Origin: a virus
Length of the DNA stretch: 44,307 bases
Strand: one strand, 5' to 3'
Virus record (IMG/VR): IMGVR_UViG_3300023222_000452
Span: 1-44,307 of that record
The notes under the pieces were generated by a model. That model was given only the letters and a program-made list of their open reading frames with translations, was not told the origin of the DNA and did no database searches. Shown piece after piece: positions 38,671 through 44,307 of the stretch (its first letter is position 1; every line of letters starts with the position of its first letter). Position numbers and translations under genes: made by a program.

Positions 38671-41600
38671 TTAAGATGTGATATAACTTGTTACTTGGAA
38701 TCTTGCCCATTCCCCTCCAACCAATTCCGTTTTAATGTAAAGTGACCTTGCAGTACCTAATCCGTACATTCCATGTGCACCAATAAAATCTCCAAATAAT
38801 ACATCTAAATCATTAATTGATGGCGGATTATTATTATTACCAGATACAGGCATTTGTAAAGTTCCAAGTGAACCACCACTATCCAGATTATCAGGTTCAT
38901 CATTAATGAAATAACTAATTACTCCTCCTGATGAAGCCTTTAGTATGGTTCCAGTTAGAAATTCAATATCTGCCTTGCTGGTGCCTGATCTTCCTACTGT
39001 TTTCATAAAGTCTATATCTCCTCCGTTAGCTCTTACTGTGGAAATTAATCTTCCAGCATCTGTTACATTTTCTAGTTCTGCTCTTATTTTTGCATAAGTT
39101 GTTTTAGCTCCTGAATCATTTACAATAAAATTAATTGGTGGTAATATATCATTCATAGATGGGGAAGCATCTACATTTGTTAAGAAAAATCCTGTAGTAT
39201 CAAAAATATAATCAAAGTTAGAAGTTGGGGCAAATTTTATCTCGTTTGTCAAAGAATCCGCAACAATCATTCTATCTATTCCAGTACCATTAATCAGGTC
39301 TACTGCAAATCTTCCGTTTTCAGATGTATCTGATACATCAGCTGCCTCAACGGATATGGATCCGTACTCTGTATCATTTCCTGCACTGTCCTCTCCTCTA
39401 AATTGAATAGTACCTAGAGCGACATCATCTACAGTCATAGTGGTATCATTTCTAGTTAATCGAAGGATTGCTTCTTCTTCTGTTTGGTCTGATTCTAATA
39501 TCATAGAACCACGAAAAGAATGCAAGGTGTTTGTATTGATTAGACCAGCTCCACCAATAATGGAATAGCTGTTATTGGTACCTACAGCATTAGAAGTACC
39601 TTTACTTGTAACATCAAAAATTATTTTTCCATTTTCTACACCATCTGCAAATCCTGCAGTTAGAAATCCATATTGAGCATACTGAGTCCCTGAAGTACCA
39701 GCACTGTTTCCGCTAAAAAATCTTTCAAACTGAATTATTTTATTTACAGATAATGTGACTTGACTGTCATCCCAAAATACATTCCATTGCTCTAGTGGTG
39801 CAGCAGTAAACCCTCTATAATCTATAAAACCAATATTACTTGAATTTACTTGTAATGTGTATTGTAAATTTGCACCGTTTGAAAGTAATAATTTAGGTTG
39901 AGACGTGGTTACTTCTTCTACTGATAACACTACATTACCATCTTCGATGGAACTTTGAACTCCAATATCACTAAGATTTCTAGCTATCGCTCCTGAAAAT
40001 ATAAAAACATCTGTTCCGTCTTGTGTAAATTGACCTACTACAAGAGGATTACTAGTTGGTACATTCAATTGAAGTATTGGAGTGCTTACCCTACCTGTTG
40101 GTAAATTGGTAGGGTCAACAATAATACCACTGCTATCAATACGTACTTGAGATACATCATTAATGTTAAAATCATGTGATTCTCCAGTTGGTACGTTATA
40201 TTCAAGATTACTGTTAGTACCATCTATTCCGATTCCATATGTATTTCCAGGAAATGTTTCAATTCCAGCAAACAAAATACTTTTGGCGTTGTTAATAATG
40301 TGTGAGGACATGTTAAGCTGTAAAACCCCACTATTGTTTTCAAATTTTGCAATGGTGGAACCGCCCCCAAGAAAATTATGGTCTTGATTCGTATCAACTT
40401 GATATGACAAACCTTCTCCAAGTGAATTAATTGATTGACTTGCTTGGAAAAAATCAAGATTAAACAGTCCTTGTATAGTGGAGGATCCACCATCAAAATC
40501 AATATTATTTAAATTCAGTAAATCTTGTAATCCTGCGTTGTGATTACCAGTCCAAGGTCCAAAGAACTCACCGCCAGAACTTGATCCCACAGATGTAGCA
40601 TGAGTAACTACTGTACCACCATCTATGGTATACAACATTACAGATGTTCTAGTACCAGCTACTGTAGATACAACTGGAGGATTTGTCAAACTTAGGGGCC
40701 AGATAGGTGTAGCAAAATCACCAATTTCATTAACATCAATGATAACTAGCACACCTTCATATTTTCCTGATGGTGGTAAATTAGAGAAATCAAAAACTGT
40801 ATCAGCAGTCATTGTTAGTATATTGGGATTTTTACTCCAGTCGATAACTGATACTGTCGGAGCAGTTTGTTGAGTTATGACATTGGGTGTGAGTATTATG
40901 GGCTCTGTAAGTCCACCGCCCCCACTACTAACAGTTGAGGATGTCAGTCTCCATGAGCCACCACCTATTGTAGGATCAAAAACAAATGTAGCTATGGCTA
41001 CCCCTAATGTGGAAATGTTACTATCCAATGTCAAATCTTGATCATCAGGCATTACAATATTTCCACGCTGAACAGTACCGCTAGTTCCTGGAGTGGAACT
41101 TCCAATACTTCCTAGATCATATGTAAATGTAGTAGATCCAGTAATGGTAATTATTGCATCATCAATATCAAAAGTTGTTGTACTGTTGATGTTTACTGTG
41201 TCTCCTGTAACTAACAAACTTGTATCATCTATTGTAACTGTAATAATATTATCAGTGTCATTCCCAACAATATTTGAAATGTTTTTGAAAACACCATTTT
41301 TGATTACCTGGATGGTTTGGTTTGTTACTTGATATACCAACTGTTGACCATTAAACAAAGCACCATCAAAAAAGAACACTTCATTGTTAGGAGCTACTGG
41401 TGCAGTTGATTGTAGGTATGATGATGTGATTGGTACCCTCCCATCAGAATCAACAAATACAAAATCAGGATCATATGCTATTGGTCCAAACATCACACCC
41501 CCCGATGTACGCAAAAAATCTCCTGCAGTCCCACTAACTTCACTTACTGATACTAATCTCCATGCACCAAATCCCTCAACGGATGGATCAAAGATTAGAG

Positions 41601-42318
41601 TTGCAACAGGTATACCGTTAGGTGCTACAGTAGCATTAAGAGTTACGTCATTTCCGTCAGGTGTCAGAATATTACCATTCTGTACTATCCCTTTAGTTTC
41701 AGGAAATATACTTCCTAGTGCAGAATATGTGAATGTTATTGAATCAATTACTGTAACTGTAACATTACTAATATTGAAATTATCTGTATCAAGGATATTT
41801 GCTTTGGCTCCCGTCAACATGTTATGATCAGCTGAGGTAACTACTGTAACGGTTCCAACTCCGCTAATGCTATCAATACTTAAGATGGTTGCAGCCTTTA
41901 GTACTAAGATTTGTGATTCTGTTCCTTGTAAAATAAGATATTGTCCGTTCTTGTCTGCTCCATCAATGAATAATAAATCATCAGGAGATCCTTGTCCTGT
42001 AACTAACATATACGAGGAAGCCTTTGATAATCCATCCTGATCAGGTTCTATGTTTATTCGTCCATCCTCCACTCTTACTAATGCAGGATTAAATGCAATA
42101 CTGCCAATCATGGCACCCCCAGATGTTGGTAAACTGTTAGTTCCAGGATTATTGGAACCATAAACGGGACCGTTCCCTAATGCACCGCCCTGACTTAATG
42201 CCCTGTCTGAATATTTTCGTGCCTTTCTAAGATATGCATCTGCTACTCCGTCTATTGCTTCAGTGATTCTATCTTCAGGTGTTCTACGTTTTCGAATTCC
42301 AGTACTTCCACTACTCAT
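38671..42318 (-). CDS. Very large tail fibre with internal tandem domain (1215 aa)
   Basis: N-terminus basic and helical (attachment to the hub side), then two homologous domains of about 190 residues beginning TSGGAMIGSIAFNPALVRVE and TSGGVMFGPIAYDPDFVFVD, each ending IFDPSVEGFGAWRLVS or VFDPTIGGGSWRLTSS. A third unit and long Ser/Gly-rich beta shaft follow; the end holds FGDFIGAHGMYGLGTARSLY. Lies after the hub gene. Likely the main receptor-binding fibre. Confidence 0.75.
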   Translation of the reverse strand: MSSGSTGIRKRRTPEDRITEAIDGVADAYLRKARKYSDRALSQGGALGNGPVYGSNNPGTNSLPTSGGAMIGSIAFNPALVRVEDGRINIEPDQDGLSKASSYMLVTGQGSPDDLLFIDGADKNGQYLILQGTESQILVLKAATILSIDSISGVGTVTVVTSADHNMLTGAKANILDTDNFNISNVTVTVIDSITFTYSALGSIFPETKGIVQNGNILTPDGNDVTLNATVAPNGIPVATLIFDPSVEGFGAWRLVSVSEVSGTAGDFLRTSGGVMFGPIAYDPDFVFVDSDGRVPITSSYLQSTAPVAPNNEVFFFDGALFNGQQLVYQVTNQTIQVIKNGVFKNISNIVGNDTDNIITVTIDDTSLLVTGDTVNINSTTTFDIDDAIITITGSTTFTYDLGSIGSSTPGTSGTVQRGNIVMPDDQDLTLDSNISTLGVAIATFVFDPTIGGGSWRLTSSTVSSGGGGLTEPIILTPNVITQQTAPTVSVIDWSKNPNILTMTADTVFDFSNLPPSGKYEGVLVIIDVNEIGDFATPIWPLSLTNPPVVSTVAGTRTSVMLYTIDGGTVVTHATSVGSSSGGEFFGPWTGNHNAGLQDLLNLNNIDFDGGSSTIQGLFNLDFFQASQSINSLGEGLSYQVDTNQDHNFLGGGSTIAKFENNSGVLQLNMSSHIINNAKSILFAGIETFPGNTYGIGIDGTNSNLEYNVPTGESHDFNINDVSQVRIDSSGIIVDPTNLPTGRVSTPILQLNVPTSNPLVVGQFTQDGTDVFIFSGAIARNLSDIGVQSSIEDGNVVLSVEEVTTSQPKLLLSNGANLQYTLQVNSSNIGFIDYRGFTAAPLEQWNVFWDDSQVTLSVNKIIQFERFFSGNSAGTSGTQYAQYGFLTAGFADGVENGKIIFDVTSKGTSNAVGTNNSYSIIGGAGLINTNTLHSFRGSMILESDQTEEEAILRLTRNDTTMTVDDVALGTIQFRGEDSAGNDTEYGSISVEAADVSDTSENGRFAVDLINGTGIDRMIVADSLTNEIKFAPTSNFDYIFDTTGFFLTNVDASPSMNDILPPINFIVNDSGAKTTYAKIRAELENVTDAGRLISTVRANGGDIDFMKTVGRSGTSKADIEFLTGTILKASSGGVISYFINDEPDNLDSGGSLGTLQMPVSGNNNNPPSINDLDVLFGDFIGAHGMYGLGTARSLYIKTELVGGEWARFQVTSYITS

Positions 42319-42325
42319 ATTTTCA

Positions 42326-44307
42326 TCATCCTATGTCCTCTGGATATAATCGTGTAATCACACCATAAGTTTCCTCAACTCCCCCTGGACCTGACGGAGT
42401 CTTTGAGAATGTCCTAGTTATTTTATCAACTACCATTTTTATGGTATTTGGTATTCCATCTGTAGTTTCACTAATCATTTCAGCATCAGTAACATACACA
42501 GGATCACCGTGTCTTAAATCAACTTTGAATCGTCCTGATGTGGATAGTGTGAATTTCTGACTTTTGAATCCAAATATTTTTTCCAGTCCCAATACGAGAT
42601 TCTTTCCTTGTGGATAACGAAATATACTTTCATTATCAACAGTTTGAGTTTCTATATTTCGGGATGGTAATGAATCAGGGGTATCATTGTTTGTAATGAT
42701 TAGTGGTTTTGGTTTTCGCCAGCCATCAATAGATAATTGTACTTCAGATTTTAGATCAAATGGATTTCCTGTTATTTTATACCTTCCTTGGTTGTCATAG
42801 GAGTCCTTTGAGAAGATACCACCCCACACAAATTCACGTGGATCAAAACCGTCGGTACTGTCAGGTTCTGCTGCACTAAAAAATAATGGAATTCCTGGGA
42901 CTCCTTTGTATTGTTTACCTGGCAAACTCCCTACTACTTCTATGGTATCGTTGGTTCTACCTATTGTTAGATTATCAACTACTCTAATCTTATCATTCCT
43001 ATCTACAAGAAATATTCCAAAAGAGTAATCACCTTTTGAATCTAGTGTAGTTTCAAATATAGAGCCTGAACCAAATGTGGTGATTAATTGAATCCATGTG
43101 GCAAATCCCTGAATTGGGTAACGTGTTTCTATCTCTGGTCCGAATATCTTTAGTGTTCCGTCTGGCCCCCTGTTCAAATTATCAAAATCAAATGTAGATA
43201 GAGATACAATCTCACCTATTGTAGCACCACCAAACGGTACAGCATTAGATGATACTGGATTAGTAGCCCAAAAGTTAAGCCATATTCCTCTATTCCAATC
43301 ATGTAGCTGGGTAGCTGATGGTGTGATGTCAGGTTTAGTCTTTACGAATACTGCAGAGTTTTGATCTACATCATCTCCCAGTATCTGAGTATTTCCTACA
43401 TCTATTCTGTTATTATCATCATCATACTTTATTCTATGCAGACACTCAAATGGTCTGCCATCTACGAACTGACCAAACTTTAGCAATGCTCCAAAATCCC
43501 CAAATATTGCAGTAACATCCAAAAAGTCTATTAATTGATATGATCCTTTTACCCAGTTGGCATTTCTTGTCCCAATATTACACACACCATTCCCATCTAC
43601 AAAACTAAGGAGACCTTGACAGGGTTCCTTTACCCATGAATCTCCTTGATAAAAATCCACAACTTCCTGATCTTGAAGTGTCTGTTTTTCCTTGAACACA
43701 AACCATGTTCCTGTTCCATCCAAATCACGGTCTACATATTGATTGATGTTTCCAGCAAACGATACACCATTAGGATCAGTTCCTACAAAGTCTCCACTAC
43801 CTCCCTCTATTCCCGTACTAGGGTCTATAGCTAACATTTTGAATCCGTCAGGTATTCTTGTTCCTCCAAATTTTAGTATGCTAGGAATGTTGGCAGGATT
43901 TATTGACACAAATCTAACATATGTACGTGGATGTAATGTGTCCTCAATGATACTATTAGCATCTACTGCTCTAGTTCTACCATCATCTTGATCTGCGTGA
44001 ATAGCTCCTGCAAAGCTGTTTATCCAGTCTTGTGCATTGTTTTTAGTTTCTGGGGAATAATCAACTGGTGGTGCAAAGTATATTCGTGTCCAAAACTCAG
44101 GGTTTGGTGGCTCGTTAGCTGTAATGGCAGTATGTGCCTTTATGGACTTCCATGCTATCTTGAATTTTTTAGTTAAATCATTAACATTAAAGAAATTACC
44201 TGACTGCCATTCACTAGGAATGGTAAATGTACGCTGAATCCAATTTGAGTTTGGTGGCTCTTGGTTTGTAGATGTAGCAGTAGCCTCATATCTGAATCCA
44301 TCAGATG
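42326..44307 (-). CDS. Tail/baseplate hub protein, C-terminal part (joins 1..1096)
   Basis: Residues 366-977 of the hub protein; bases 44164-44307 repeat the start of the window. The C-terminal part includes GYFNVND-like beta strands, FWTRIYFAPPVDYSPETKNN, and a final section with KVDLRHGDPVYVTDAEMISE, like ring-forming tail-hub domains. A shorter start at 43909 (GTG) exists but the frame is open from 1096 across the join. Confidence 0.7.
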   Translation of the reverse strand, partial: SDGFRYEATATSTNQEPPNSNWIQRTFTIPSEWQSGNFFNVNDLTKKFKIAWKSIKAHTAITANEPPNPEFWTRIYFAPPVDYSPETKNNAQDWINSFAGAIHADQDDGRTRAVDANSIIEDTLHPRTYVRFVSINPANIPSILKFGGTRIPDGFKMLAIDPSTGIEGGSGDFVGTDPNGVSFAGNINQYVDRDLDGTGTWFVFKEKQTLQDQEVVDFYQGDSWVKEPCQGLLSFVDGNGVCNIGTRNANWVKGSYQLIDFLDVTAIFGDFGALLKFGQFVDGRPFECLHRIKYDDDNNRIDVGNTQILGDDVDQNSAVFVKTKPDITPSATQLHDWNRGIWLNFWATNPVSSNAVPFGGATIGEIVSLSTFDFDNLNRGPDGTLKIFGPEIETRYPIQGFATWIQLITTFGSGSIFETTLDSKGDYSFGIFLVDRNDKIRVVDNLTIGRTNDTIEVVGSLPGKQYKGVPGIPLFFSAAEPDSTDGFDPREFVWGGIFSKDSYDNQGRYKITGNPFDLKSEVQLSIDGWRKPKPLIITNNDTPDSLPSRNIETQTVDNESIFRYPQGKNLVLGLEKIFGFKSQKFTLSTSGRFKVDLRHGDPVYVTDAEMISETTDGIPNTIKMVVDKITRTFSKTPSGPGGVEETYGVITRLYPEDIG
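44164..44307. repeat. Terminal direct repeat, right copy
   Basis: Identical to 1..144. Supports a circular or circularly permuted genome. Confidence 0.95.

Noticed and set aside
1-44307. Spindle-shaped virus of ammonia-oxidising archaea
   Set aside because: Terminase, portal, HK97-type capsid and tail genes indicate a head-tailed virus; no spindle coat gene cluster or protein-primed polymerase seen.

Overview
The window is a complete, circularly closed virus genome of about 44,163 bp: its last 144 bases repeat its first 144, and one 977-codon reading frame runs uninterrupted across the join. It is AT-rich and almost every gene lies on the minus strand. The content is that of a head-tailed (Caudoviricetes-type) temperate virus: terminase, portal, MuF-like protein, protease, scaffold, HK97-type capsid, tail proteins, fibres and a tyrosine integrase. 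The host is most probably an ammonia-oxidising archaeon (Nitrososphaerota/Thaumarchaeota, Nitrosopumilus-like). Reasons are the TATA-box-type promoters next to leaderless starts, an RPA-like OB-fold protein, an Hjc-like resolvase, archaeal winged-helix and ribbon-helix-helix regulators, and secreted beta-sandwich proteins of the style common in those archaea. No polymerase, helicase or primase was seen, so replication must rely on the host.

Layout, read in the direction of minus-strand transcription (high to low coordinates). (1) 28.0-22.2 kb: HicBA-like pair, a tiny membrane protein, a ribbon-helix-helix regulator coupled to a host-type secreted protein, then a dense array of about two dozen very small genes, many with paired Cys/His zinc sites. 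Part of this array (25.0-24.1 kb) is stitched together by a recurrent junction repeat. (2) 22.1-19.2 kb: an operon with a palindromic operator ending in the integrase, followed by a 0.4 kb AT-rich gene-free region with nested inverted repeats (candidate attP). (3) 18.8-14.2 kb: OB-fold SSB, winged helix, Hjc-like and HNH nucleases, ribbon-helix-helix protein, Dam-type methylase overlapping a PD-(D/E)XK nuclease. (4) 14.2-10.7 kb: packaging. The large terminase is split into an ATPase gene and a nuclease gene, followed by a degenerate paralogue of the nuclease; a zinc-ribbon regulatory cassette sits between the halves. (5) 10.7-4.2 kb: head genes, including a protease split at a 9-A run. (6) 4.2-0 kb, continuing across the join to 38.7 kb: tail genes, tail hub and a 1215-residue fibre. 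(7) 38.6-29.0 kb: secreted and fibre/adhesin genes with the only two plus-strand genes, and a GC-rich structured RNA-like element near 36.47 kb.

The most unusual signals are: a 13-residue C-terminal peptide shared by two unrelated genes with almost only synonymous differences, in one case lying behind a stop codon; the repeated gene-junction cassette; two copies of a promoter/operator/zinc-ribbon module with identical 34-bp operator spacing; the split terminase with a pseudoenzyme paralogue; and the structured element at 36.44-36.51 kb. Functions are read from sequence patterns and gene order only; no database search was possible.
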